Origin: Diphasiastrum complanatum
Taxonomy: Eukaryota; Streptophyta; Lycopodiopsida; Lycopodiales; Lycopodiaceae
Assembly (NCBI GenBank): GCA_029204225.1
Contig: CM055111.1
Span: 46,254,255-46,318,254 of the forward strand
Direction: 5' to 3'
DNA: 64,000 bases
Shown: positions 10,046 through 21,300 of the stretch, piece after piece
Layout: each line of letters begins with the position of its first letter
Numbering within the stretch: position 1 is the stretch's first letter
Translations under genes and position numbers: made by a program
Notes under the pieces: model-generated
The model's input: the letters and a program-made list of their open reading frames with translations, nothing else
Told to the model about the DNA's origin: nothing
The model's database searches: none

Positions 10046-10345
10046 ATCAATCTTTGATAGCTTCACCCTCGAGCCACGGTGAGTGAATACAAGATAGAAG
10101 AGGCTTTTGGTATATGAAATCCCAATTCTGTACCGGTTCATGCTTAAAGAATTCACACTTGGATTCTTTAGCATTAAGTTTCTTTCTTCTAATTGTCCGC
10201 AAGACAATTTTGATATGACTCACGTGCTCCTCGAGAGTTTTGCTGTAGACGAGTATATCAGCTAAGAATGCAACTGCGAATTTTCCTAGATACGGATGAA
10301 AAAGATCATTCATCATCTGTTGCACAGTACTGCAAGGCATTCATT
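10046..10345 (-). pseudogene. Ty3/gypsy reverse transcriptase fragment
   Basis: On the minus strand the frame reads TVQQMMNDLFHPYL, then FAVAFLADILVYSKTLEEH and KLNAKESKCEFF. This is the gypsy RT palm around the catalytic Y/F-x-D-D box, here decayed to FLAD. The thumb begins after it, and the frame shifts near 10150. About 95 codons survive. Confidence 0.75.
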
Positions 10346-11448
10346 CTGCCACTGGATTCAGCTTACAAGATTTACTGTCCACTGACTAAGAAAATATTTG
10401 TCAGTATATATGTTATTTTCTTGAAGTATTCCTTCTGTGCAGAGTAAGCCGCGAGAAGTTGCACTAGGCGCATACGGAGTGGCGGGTAAAGCATACTTTT
10501 TGGATCGTTTGGTTAACCTTACTTAGGCACAATACTTCTGTGTACAAAAACCATTTTCATGTTTAATAGAAAATACTGAGCTGCCATTGTAGCTGCTTTC
10601 TGGGCATTCTGTCAGACTCAATCTGTGAGTTGGTTTTCGCATGAATTTGAAGATCAAGAAGAATTATTTATGAAAATTTGTGGGAAAAGACAAGAAGGAA
10701 TCAAAAGTGTGTATCCATGATAGAAACTTGTGTGTTGGAAAGGACCTGTCAAAGATCCTTGAAGTAATGAGTTTCAGCTTTACTGAATGAATTTTTTTGC
10801 AGGCAGTGTTTATCTATTTTTTAAGTTTATTTTAAGACGTTTTGGAACATATTCTACTGAACGTACAGTATGTTCTGACCCATTTGGGTTGGAACGGGTT
10901 TCTGAGCATGGCAACAAAATATTTCTCAGAGTAACCTTTCCCCTTCTTGGAAATTCCTTAATGTGTTGTCCTTGGACATTATCCTAAAAAGGAATTGTTT
11001 TTTCCAACGGAGAGGGTGAGAAATTGTATATTTTCAAGACTTTGTTATGTAGTTAAATTATCAGTGCCGTTATTTCAAGTTTTTGTATAGTTTTTAGCTT
11101 GCCCTCAATTATGCATGTGCAACTAGTTGCAAATTAGTTTGCTTCCAATGCATTTGGCAAACATTTTGGAAACTTCTGACCCCCCTCTCATATGATATTT
11201 TCTTCAATTTTGCATCTTATCTTACAAATTTTGCAATCTTTTACTTCCGACTGTGCACTGTGCATTGTGATGTTTCAAACTATCTTATTTACTTCACTAC
11301 AGTATCTTTATTGGTGCTGTATACTGTCACTAAAGTGAATATTCTCATTGATGTATAGTTTACTGGATTGAGAATATTTTGATCACTGTATACTAGTGCT
11401 GGAGGGACAGCACTTTCATTGATGTTGCAAGGGTGTACATTTATGCAG
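10346..11448. other. No gene recognised; probably intron or flank of the seryl-tRNA synthetase
   Basis: AT-rich, many T runs, stops in all frames. No upstream exon of the synthetase is convincing here by eye. The segment around 10795-10960 shares a diverged block (AGTATGTTCT-ACCCATTT) with 13840-13990 on the other side of the exons, so a repeat family flanks or fills the introns. Confidence 0.4.
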
Positions 11449-13025
11449 GATTCTAGATATGGCTACTGAGGACCTCGGAGCTCCTGCACATCGCAAATTC
11501 GATATAGAAGCATGGATGCCTGGGCTGGATCGGTACGGCGAGGTAAGTTTACTAGCTAATCGTAATCAGTCTTGCAATCTTTCATTTTAGTTAATCTGAT
11601 GCCTCATAAATACTCATCTGACAACACCCTTTGCATTGGGCCTGCGCAAAATTGGAACTGGATGTTCTTACTAAATTTTGGGCAAGATGCCAGCAATTTT
11701 TATGATCAAATGGACATGATTGCATAAGGTTTGAATATTTTTCTCAAACAGCTGGATATATGCACCTATGGTGGCAACGGGACGTTTCAGATGCCCAAAC
11801 TTGAAACGTTTGGAATGTATTTGAAATGTTCGGGAAAACCAGGGCTTACAAAGAACGGAATTTTTTTGCTGGATTGTAGGTAAACTGCTGATTGGCTGGT
11901 CAAAGATAAAAAAGATCGCATTATGGAGCATGAAATCATGAATGACCTTATAATATTGGTACAAACAGGTGACAAATAAGCCAAAAATAGGTGACAAATG
12001 GTTTTTTTCCTAGGAAGCGGAACTTGAAACACGATTGGTTACTGCATTTGGTTCACCGTTCTGCAACCAAACGAGTTTGATTGCTACTATTTTTTATGAT
12101 GACGTATTTGTGAACATATTTGGCAACTCCTTTGGTTACTGCATGTTGCCATCTATTTTCTTTGCCATTATTTTCGGACACTATCCTGTGTGTGTGCGTG
12201 CGCGTGCTTGCACTGGTGTCAACTGGCAGCAGTGTCTTACACACTGCCGAATTTTTGTGCTTTTCTTGAGAATGATAGTTAATGACACATCCCTTCCATG
12301 GAACATATTCTATTATCACATGAGTTTGAAACCTTGCATTTATAATAAACTATGCCTTTTGAACGTTGTTATCTTACTTTCAAAACAATTGTTAATCTCT
12401 TTAGCATTTACATGAGTTCTAGTTGACTCATTCAGCTCTGTGCACAGTTCTGCTCAATTTTCCCCTTGTGTGCTTATATTCAGCTTTTAGTAGTCAACCC
12501 CGCCCCTTTTTTTTATCACAGATGGACTATTGCATGCATGCATGTATGGGGCTATTAAGTGTCGGACTTGGGCTCTTTGGTGTTTTGAAGCACTTTACCA
12601 TTTCGCATTTAGGTGTAACTTGCTATTGGTGTTCTTCATCTGTGCTAGTATCGTAATAAGTTCCATTGCAATCGATATTTTTTTCTTTGATGAATTCTAC
12701 ATAGTGCTTGTTCTCTGTTGGTGTACTTCATAGCATTGTTGGATTTCCGCAGATATCTAGTGCATCCAATTGTACAGATTATCAAAGTCGCCGCCTTAAC
12801 ATTCGCTACCGCCCAGTCAGTGAAGCCCTTGCTGTTAAGAAGGTAAAAGGAAGCTTGCCACCTCTACAGTTTGTGCACACTTTGAATGCGACTGCTTGTG
12901 CTGTGCCTCGGATGATAATTTCAATTTTAGAGAACTATCAACAAGAAGATGGCTCTATAATCATTCCAGAAGTATTGCAACCTTATATGGGAGGTTTAGG
13001 TTTCATACGCGCTAGAAAGTTATGA
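11449..13025 (+). CDS. Seryl-tRNA synthetase, organellar type, last two exons (partial)
   Basis: Two exons, 11449-11542 and 12753-13025, are joined by a 1,210-bp GT-AG intron. The first begins one base into a codon after TTATGCAG and encodes [20 protein letters not shown] and [10 protein letters not shown]. The second encodes [14 protein letters not shown], then [15 protein letters not shown] and [10 protein letters not shown], and ends at TGA. Together they give 121 residues: the C-terminal part of the class II catalytic core. The NATACAVPR...ENYQQEDGS block is motif 3, whose Arg contacts ATP. Family knowledge: the enzyme charges tRNA-Ser, and this version serves chloroplasts and mitochondria in plants. 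The reading frame and splice sites are clean, so it may be the tail of a living gene with long TE-filled introns. No earlier exon was found in the first 11.4 kb, so a truncated copy remains possible. Confidence 0.85.
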
Positions 13026-16000
13026 TACGTACTTTTATTCAGATTCCATTTAACTTTCGTTGCCAATATATATAATTCATTTGATTTGGGTTGCTCTTTT
13101 GAGTAGGTACATGCATGTGTATAGCTTGTAACTGTCGATTCTTGATACAGATCCACAGAAGTTGAATATAAACAAAGTTTAGTCTAGCAAATGTGTTGGG
13201 TATTCTGGTACCTTAAGGATAATGTTAACTCCTCTTCTTTTCTTTTCTTGTTTCATGTGCCAATGTTATGGCAAGCATAGTTGCCGTTTCCTGAATGGAA
13301 CGTGTTCCAGAACATTGATCCGGAATGACCCTTCTTTTTTTTTGGTAGGTTAAAATAAAAAAAATTGATTAATTTGTCTATCAGATTTTGAGGCCAAAAG
13401 TACATCCTCCATCCATACAAATTATTGTTGGACATATAAATACTTTTGCTCTGCGTATCAAAGAGTAACAGCAATGGCATTTGGGGCACTGAACTGGGAG
13501 ATCTAACCAAAGTGCAGTCAGCATCTTTAAATTCCCTGAAAATTGGGTCTCATTGCTTACACAGCAAAAGTCTTTCTAACATTGAGCAAACTATCAAAAA
13601 ATCTTTAAGGTTTGAGTGTATCGAAATTGCATATTCATAGGATGTAAAGTCAATACCAATTGAACAGTCAGGTTGAAGACTGGTGCAAATATATGCTTTC
13701 AAGTTTCAACAAACAAGGATAAAGCAATAGCTGATCAACATAGTGCACATTGTTTCAAATTTCAAATCAGTGCCGTTGGATCCATGAAGCCAAAAGTGCA
13801 TCCTCCATCCATACAAATAGTGCTCCTAGAAGTTGGCTTAATTTTTGTTTATGTACTATTTTTCAGGTATTTTCTGAAATTTTTTTTAACAAGTTTTGGA
13901 CCAGTATGTTCTAACCCATTTTGGTCGAAACGGATTTTGTAACCTCGAAATGGATTTTGGAGGTTACAAGTTCGATTTTGACTTGCTCATGTGTGTTCTT
14001 ACCTACAAATATTATGGAGACTCTCTAGTTTGTGGCCAATGTAAGATTGTGCCTCGTATCTATTTTTTGCAGTCAAAGCAGGCGCCTCATAGCTCTTATT
14101 TGATGTGTATTCATGTGTATTTAGAAGTGAATTTAGATCTTAGCTGTGATACTAACTGCAGTTACAAGGCTGGGAAAACTGCACCCTAGTTTTGGAGGGA
14201 ATTTTCTTTAATGCTGGAAGAAGAAAGAAATGGAAGCCACAGGGAGAAGGATAGCTGGATGGAGATCTACCTCTCTTCTTATAGTTTCGAAGTCAGTCCC
14301 ATTCACTTGCGAACCATGTATGACTGGGAGGTCGACAGGGCGTTTGGTTTAAAGAATCAAATAGCTCTGTTTGTTCACTAAGTATGTGGTCGTATCAAAG
14401 GTGACTTTGCTCTAAATTGTGTGCATCACTAAATATTTACATGACATGCATCAATTTACTTTTCATGCTTTCATGTACTTGCTCCAATCTAAAACGGAAA
14501 TGGAACAATTCAACAAAGTGTCATACCAAGGTAACTTTATTAGCACACATCTGTTACCGCCATGATGATACAGGCCACTCACTGAATATGATGTCTGGCA
14601 TTCATGGCTATTGATTGATACTGAGCTGAAGGGATGCAAATGTCTACCTTTGAAGTCAATGTGAAGCTCTGAGGTATAAATTGCACAGATTGTAGGAGAA
14701 TTCTGGATATCAGTCTGAATATAAGACTTGGCTTGTATTAAGACGATGACAAGATAAAAGTTTTGCTAGTCATTTATGTACACAGAAGAACAGGTAGTTT
14801 TCACACGTACATTTTCAATTCAAACCTAGTTATGTGAAAACCAAGCATTTTGCACTTTCCCACAAAGCACTGTAAATGAATATTCTTGTTCTCATTTGCG
14901 CATATGAAAGAGTTAAGCCTTTGTACTCAATGTTTGTATGCTCTCCATCAATAGCTCTAAACTCGACATAAAAACACATCTAAATACGTTATCTGTTATT
15001 TGTATGCCTCTACTTCAACAAATAAACCTCGGTGCTCAAATCATTTGTGTGCTTAAATATTCAATTTCAAGAATGGTAAAAACACATCTTTGACCAAAAG
15101 GAAGAGTTTACCATGTAAGGCATCAAAGTGTGCGAGGGTTGCAAATAGTTGTAAACATAAGACATTGTGCTATATGTGCAACTACCCTTGATATGCTGAG
15201 CATATTCATTTATTCTGAACCTTGTAGGGTTTATACTTTGTCAAAATCATGCAAATGTGTGTAAGCTGATTAAAAAAACTCACAAGGTCATCCTTGACTT
15301 TGGAATCAAAGGCTTTCTAATGTTAATCCAGCATCACAATCTCTTTGGATGATGCAAAAGAATAGATGAGCTTTGACGTGGATAATGTTTCCTTATGTGT
15401 TCTTCTGTTTACTTATGGCTGGATATAGTGATGTTTGCTGTTGATAACACAGATTGGTGTTCGTGGATGGTATTGAAATGGTGTGCTTAAAAATCTAGGG
15501 GTACTTTACAATTTTATTGATTGGAAAAATAGAGGTCTACATGATGATATTAGGGATGATTGTGTTGTGTTAGGAAGGATCTTGGCTTTAATATTCAAGT
15601 ATTTGAAAATGTCTCGATGATTGTGTTAGGAAGGATCTTGGCTTTAAAATAAGTTATAATTCAAGTATTTGTAAATGTCTTGATGATGTGATTATACTAG
15701 AGCAGGCCTAGACAAATGGAATTGTTAAAGGAAGCGGTGAATGTTCAACAATAGGTGTGGATGGAAGAAAATCTTATTCATATACATTGAAAGTAAGAAA
15801 TTGTGTTGCTAGAGGTGGTTTTGTAGGTGAGGTTTTTTTTGTCAACATTGATTAACATTAGGCTTTGTTTGAATAATTGTATGTTGATAGTGCTTGTATT
15901 GAAGGGTTTGTCTATGAAAACATTGTAAGATAATTTTAAACTTAAACTGGTTGTTTGTGTATATATAGGAGGTTCTTGATACTCATGTGGTTGTGTGTGT

Positions 16001-17030
16001 ATATATAGGAGTTTGTCGAAATGATTTGCTTTTTAAAGGCCCCATCAATGTTGTTTATAGTCTTTACATGTCCAAAATTTCACATTGTGATGTAACTGTG
16101 ATATGAAAAGTATTAAAAAATTGTACCCAATTTAGGACAATAACAAAATCAAATTTGATGGATGCTCATATGCTTTTTGAGGATATACTTACTAAGCCGA
16201 AGTTGCGGACATGGAAAACCATCTCATCACTTGTATGAGTGTTCAACTAGAAATGAGGAATATGATGACTGTAAGAAAGTACCTTATTAGATGGATTCTT
16301 GATTTGGATTTGTTTTAGCGTGTTCGCATGCAACCTACCAATTGCGAGGCCAACCAATTATCCCAAGCTCAAAGAAATGACAATGAAAGCAAGGCAATTC
16401 CTTTGCACATTAAAGCTCCTTCAGACTACAAATGAAAACCTTAAGAGACATACTATTGAAACCATACGTATCAAATGTCCATTTGGCAAACTTTTTGTTT
16501 ATGCAAGATGCTTCTACATTTCTTTCAAAGCTTTGATAGTAAGGAGTCATTTCAGGAGCTTTTTGATGTTACTCTACAACGTCTATTCCTTCTTATGTTT
16601 CTCGATCTCCACATTGCTTTACGGATGATATTGTCGAAATGTTTTGAAGGTGCTCAATTTTCTAAAAGTTGAAGTGGTTTAGTGTGTTAACATTTTGAGG
16701 GAAGAAATTTGAGGAGCATGACAATTTTGACCCATTGAGTAGAAGAGTTTCATAGACGAGAATGATATTGAGTGAGATTTTAGCTCAAAGAATTACAAGA
16801 CCTTGGAGCAATTCACTTTTATTTGATATGATGTAATCTTTGGTTTCAAAGTAAGCTGCTATGGGGGGCCTTGTCTCATGATCTATTGCAGTCAAATTTC
16901 TTCATTTGCCAGTTTAATCCAAGAAGAAACAAAAAAAAATAATCCAACTAACTCAATACTAATTGCAAAAGCATGAACTCAGTAGATAGAAATGCTTGCT
17001 ACAATGACAAGAAATCCACAAACTTTATAA
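13026..17030. other. No gene recognised; short duplications and a possible copia tail
   Basis: About 4 kb of AT-rich DNA. A segment containing GCCAAAAGTGCATCCTCCA is repeated at about 13390-13425 and 13790-13825. Around 15555-15680 a block with TGTTAGGAAGGATCTTGGCT is tandemly duplicated. A block with GTGTATATATAGGAG is duplicated at 15950-16015. Near 16150-16220 a plus frame ends in DILTKPKLRTWK, reminiscent of the C-terminal TKP motif of copia pol, but too short to assign firmly. Confidence 0.4.
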
Positions 17031-17049
17031 GAGAAATTCAAAGGGCTAT

Positions 17050-19710
17050 GAGTAACTGATGAAATGCTTCACATATAATCGATTTGGGCATTATTCCAAA
17101 TGGCGTCCAAATGGCGTCCATAGCTTCAATACATATGACATGAAGGAGCCTATCACGTTGAGAGGACCTACTAGGCTGAAGGAGCCTATCGCGTTGAACT
17201 ATAAACTTACTACTGTACAAGTAGTATCTCCAGGTTTTAAGTGCATGGATAAATGCAAATAATTCCTACTCTTGCACCGTATAATGCAACTGAGGATTAG
17301 TGAATTTCTTGCTTTTTAACGCTAGTGGCCTATCATTCTGTAACAAAACTGCTCCGATTGCAGTATGACTTGCGTCGATTCTAACGACATAAGGTTGATC
17401 CGGATATGCAATTTGCAATACGAGAGCCAAAACCAATCAAAACTTTAAATTTCTCAAAACACTGATGTAGTTTTTCATTACATACAATAGGCAGACTAGG
17501 TTGACTCGTCCTCTTCTTTTTGTTAACAACACCTTTAAATTTGTTAGATTATTGAGCGGTGTCACCACCTTGGCGTAATCCTCAATAAATCTTCGAAAAA
17601 AAACCGTAAACCCAAGAAATGATTTAACTTGCTTAACAGTTTGTGGGATCGGTCAATCAACAACTATCTTGATTTTATCCTCGTCAATCTTAATGCCATA
17701 AACCAATTTATGAATTCACATTTGGATTTCTTACGTAGAGTAACTCCTATCCGGGTTTCATCAAAATTGTTTTGATATTATTCTCTATGTGTTCCTCAAA
17801 GGTCTTACTATAGATGAGAATATCAACTAGAAACACTACCACAAACTTCTCCAAATATGGACAAAATAAATCATTCATCATTTATTGGAATGTTGCTGGA
17901 GTGTTCGTTAACCCAAAAGGCAATACTAAGAATCTATTATGACCAAATTTAAAAAAAATCCAGTTTTTTGCACATCTTCCAATTTAATACTTATGTAATA
18001 GTACCCTATTCTAAATTCAATTTTAGTGAAGTATTTAGCCCCACCTAAGTGATCAACCAGGTCGTCCATTCTAGGTAATGGATATTTATTTTAAATAGTC
18101 ACCTTAATTAATCCCTTGCAATCCATACACATTCAGAAATCTTCATCCTCCATCGCTTTTAGAAGAACATGGCACTCCATGGTGATTTATCGAGTCGGAT
18201 ATGTCTCATCCTCAGATAGTTCTCTATTTGATTTGTAGTATCTATCTCCTCTTATGAGAAACCTATAAGGTTGTCTAAATATAGGTTGACTACTTGGAAT
18301 TAACTCTATTATGTGGTCTATTGACCTAGTTGGCGGTAAGTCACAAGGTAATTATGGTTGAAAAATATCTTTAAATTCACTTATGATCATATTTGTTTCT
18401 GATCTAAAGTTACTGAAATTAGAACTGCAAAAAATTCACAACTGTTTAGATACACATTACAAACATCTACAATAGGAATTGCAAACATAGAAAAAATTTC
18501 ATATGAGGAATTATCAAATGCTTCCATCATATTAACTGTAGAAAATGTGTCTGATGGATGAACAAAAATACTACCAAATAATGTAACTACTTTATTACCC
18601 TCCTTGAAAGTGAGAACATGGTTCTCAAAATCACTAGCCAAAGAAGGTGATTTACTGAATAACCATTCATATTCAAAAATTAAATCACTACGTGCAAGGT
18701 CTAAACCACAAATTTTTTAATGATCTTGAATCATCATTGGAGATTCAGCGCCTAATGAACCAAGTCTCCAACTCGGCTCCTAATGCTAGATAAACTCGAT
18801 ATCTATGGTTGTTGGCTTCAATTGTCAGGTTGAGTTTATGCCTAAGACAAGAATTAATAAAATTATGAGTTGACCATCCAATAAAATACTAACATCTTGA
18901 TCCATTATTGTGCCCTTTGAACAAAATAAATCATTATTCAAGAAAGAAGTATTACTACAAGAACATTCACACTCACAATCACACAACTTAATTTCCAAAG
19001 TTTTACCATTACTACTAGGGATTTCAATCATTTGTGCCACATGTTTCTTTCTTTTAGGACAAAATTTCGTCATATGTCCAAGCTTGTTGCAAATGTTGCA
19101 AAGATTTGCGTTTTCCAAGACATAAACATTTTCTTCTTTTTTTTTCGACGATTCCAATTCCATTTATTCGTCAAAGTATTTTGGAGCTCAGTCCCTTTCT
19201 TGGTTTTTGATGTAGTAGAATTTGTTGAAATTACCTCTTGGATGCCACTACCGTGATATCGTACGCTTTCGCTATCTGACAAATATTCTCGAGGTTTTGA
19301 AGCACATTTCTTCTGCATTCATTCTAATAATCAGTAGACAACCCTAGGACAAACTGCCATAAAGCCAATTTTGGATCAAATCATGGAAATCGATCTCAGA
19401 GATCCATAAATTCTTGGATATAGGACTCCAAGCTCTTATTTCCCATCTTGTAGTTCATGAACTATTTGGTAATAATTAATGTCATTAGGTACAACGAACG
19501 CCTTCTTAAAAACTTCTGCAAACGCATCCCAAATGGTGGGTTTGACCATTAGATCTCTCCATAGAGATGATGCTTTCTCGCAAAGAAAAAAAAACTGTGC
19601 TCTCAATTTTCTTCTCTTTAGGAGCACCATGGAGATTAAATTAGCTACTCCATTTCATGAGCCAGTCTTCCATCACTTTCGGCTTTTTCTCTTTCTTCTC
19701 CCCTAAGTAG
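17050..19710 (-). pseudogene. Ty3/gypsy gag-pol, heavily decayed
   Basis: Read on the minus strand from right to left. The gag block (19436-19630) has the W-D-A-F-A-E-V-F-K-K-A-F pattern. A zinc knuckle CNICNKLGHMTKFCP (CX2CX4HX4C) lies at about 19060-19105. Then come stretches of the protease-RT linker (18387-18641) and RT blocks. These include KYPLPRMDDLVDHLGGAKYF, YFTKIEFRIGYYYISI and, further on, VKSFLGFTVFFRRFI. RNase H opens PYVVRIDASHTAIGAVLLQN at about 17330-17390. Stops and shifts are frequent throughout. At 17140-17195 the phrase AGGAGCCTATC(A/G)CGTTGA is duplicated in tandem. No LTRs were found for this copy. Confidence 0.82.
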
Positions 19711-20169
19711 GTCTCAAGCTAGAATTCGAGATTTGAAGAAGACAACAATTTCATTTGATTGAAAAGAATCTCCATATGCTGATCTCTTAAATTATTTTGA
19801 TAATTCATGTATGAGAGTGCAATACTCAATTGTTGGCATATTTGCATGTATGAAGGTACAACGAGATTTCAATTTTTTCAATCAATTAACTCTCATGAAG
19901 CCTACATTGTAGTGCACCTTCCAATTTTGGAAGAGTAAATTATAAAAATTTCAGATGGCTATATTTAACAAATTTTGAGGTACTAGTCAATTCAATTGTA
20001 CATTTAATTAAGCACTAGCCAATCCCATTGTAGATTTGAGGAGGGTGAAACCTTTTTGAAGCCATTCCATTATAGATCCAACCACACAAACAAGAAATGC
20101 AAGTCATGGTGTGCCTATCATAATGTGCCTCCATATGACTTGCACATTCTTCAAAGTTATAGGTGATGT
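19711..20169. other. No gene recognised
   Basis: AT-rich gap between the gypsy gag and the copia remnant. There are several short direct repeats (CAATTGTA, CATTGTAGAT) but no coding pattern. Confidence 0.35.
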
Positions 20170-20747
20170 GATTAATGATTGTCATGAATATTATAGAAAC
20201 AAAACTTGCAAAATTCGCATTCTATTCTACTAGTCGGGCCTTCCTTCAGTCAATACTTCCATTGGCGTTGTTGATCTTAAAGACCCATTTGCAATTGATG
20301 AGATTGTTGCCAATAGGTTGTACGATTAATGACCATGTCTGGGTCTTGATCAGAGAGAAATATTCTTTGTCCATTGATTCCAGAGATCGAAGTCTGGTTG
20401 GCTAAGTGTCTCTTCGACAATAGTGGGTTCCTGCATTAAAATGATGGCAGACTCAGGAATATACCTCGTGGGCTGTGTGCGCACTCAGTTCGATCTTCTT
20501 GGAGGTAGCATCGACTGATGATCCATTCCTTGGTTGGCGGGTTGTTGCTGAGTAACAACAATGTCCTCCTCTGATTTCCTGTCGAGTACTAGGGACACAC
20601 TTGCGCCAGAGGCTTGAATTGTCGGTGGTGGCAGATGTTGAAGGTTCACAAGGAACTTTATCTTTGCCTTTGAAGTTGTTGAACAAATTCTTGATAAAGA
20701 CCATATCCTTGTTGAATAAAATCTGCTGGGTATCGGGGTCATACAAC
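20170..20747 (-). pseudogene. Ty1/copia hinge and RT start, decayed
   Basis: On the minus strand the right end reads MYDPDTQQILFNKDMVFIKN, the integrase C-terminal block that precedes the hinge. A Ser/Thr/Gln-rich hinge follows. Then around 20240-20310 comes NCKWVFKI with NANGS, the start of RT, interrupted by stops. The remnant is cut at 20747 by the LTR that begins at 20748, so the LTR element landed inside this copia. Confidence 0.75.
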
Positions 20748-21300
20748 TGTCATGTGCCAATCTAGCATTCAAACATCTAATTCATTCATAAACATCAAAT
20801 TACAATGGAAATAAAGAAATCAAGAAAACTAGTAAAAAATCAAGAAGATAGCTAAAAGTAGCAAAACTTCACCAAAATAGACAAAGTAAGGTATCATTGT
20901 TCATGATTATTGATCATTCACAATATAGGAGCCCAATTCTAAACCATGATCATAGCTCTCATGTGATTTTAGGCATATGAACCACTTTCTCCATCAAGAA
21001 AGCTCTCAGCTTCAAGATCTCTTAAAACTCAAATATACAAAATGAACAATAGCCTCTAGATTTAGCATGACCTCAGCTATTTATAGTGGTCATTTGTGCC
21101 TCTACTATAAGTTTGGGGCCTTATTTGGCTACTTGGGCCTTACAACCATTTTTACAAATCCGCTATTCACAAATAGAGCGAGGTTGTTTGAGCGTTTTTA
21201 TTAACAATCCTAATGACTAATTCCAGTCTAATTTAGTTCGATGGCTATTTTTGGTAACTCATTAGTAAGCTCATGGGCTAATTACATGCAACACATGACA
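20748..21300 (-). repeat. 3' LTR (minus strand) of a non-RT LTR element, with polypurine tract
   Basis: The two ends are a perfect 9-bp inverted repeat (TGTCATGTG ... CACATGACA), giving a 553-bp LTR. On the minus strand the polypurine tract GTAGGGGGAG (21310-21301) immediately precedes it. A TATA-like ACTATAAATAGC lies at about 21082-21093 on the minus strand. The flank on the far side is ACAAC (20743-20747). The matching duplication should sit beyond the 5' LTR, which I did not find. Confidence 0.85.

Noticed and set aside
12035-12733. Several Cys/Phe-rich frames between the two synthetase exons
   Set aside because: They lie inside the intron, have no motif and are bounded by clean splice sites of a known gene.
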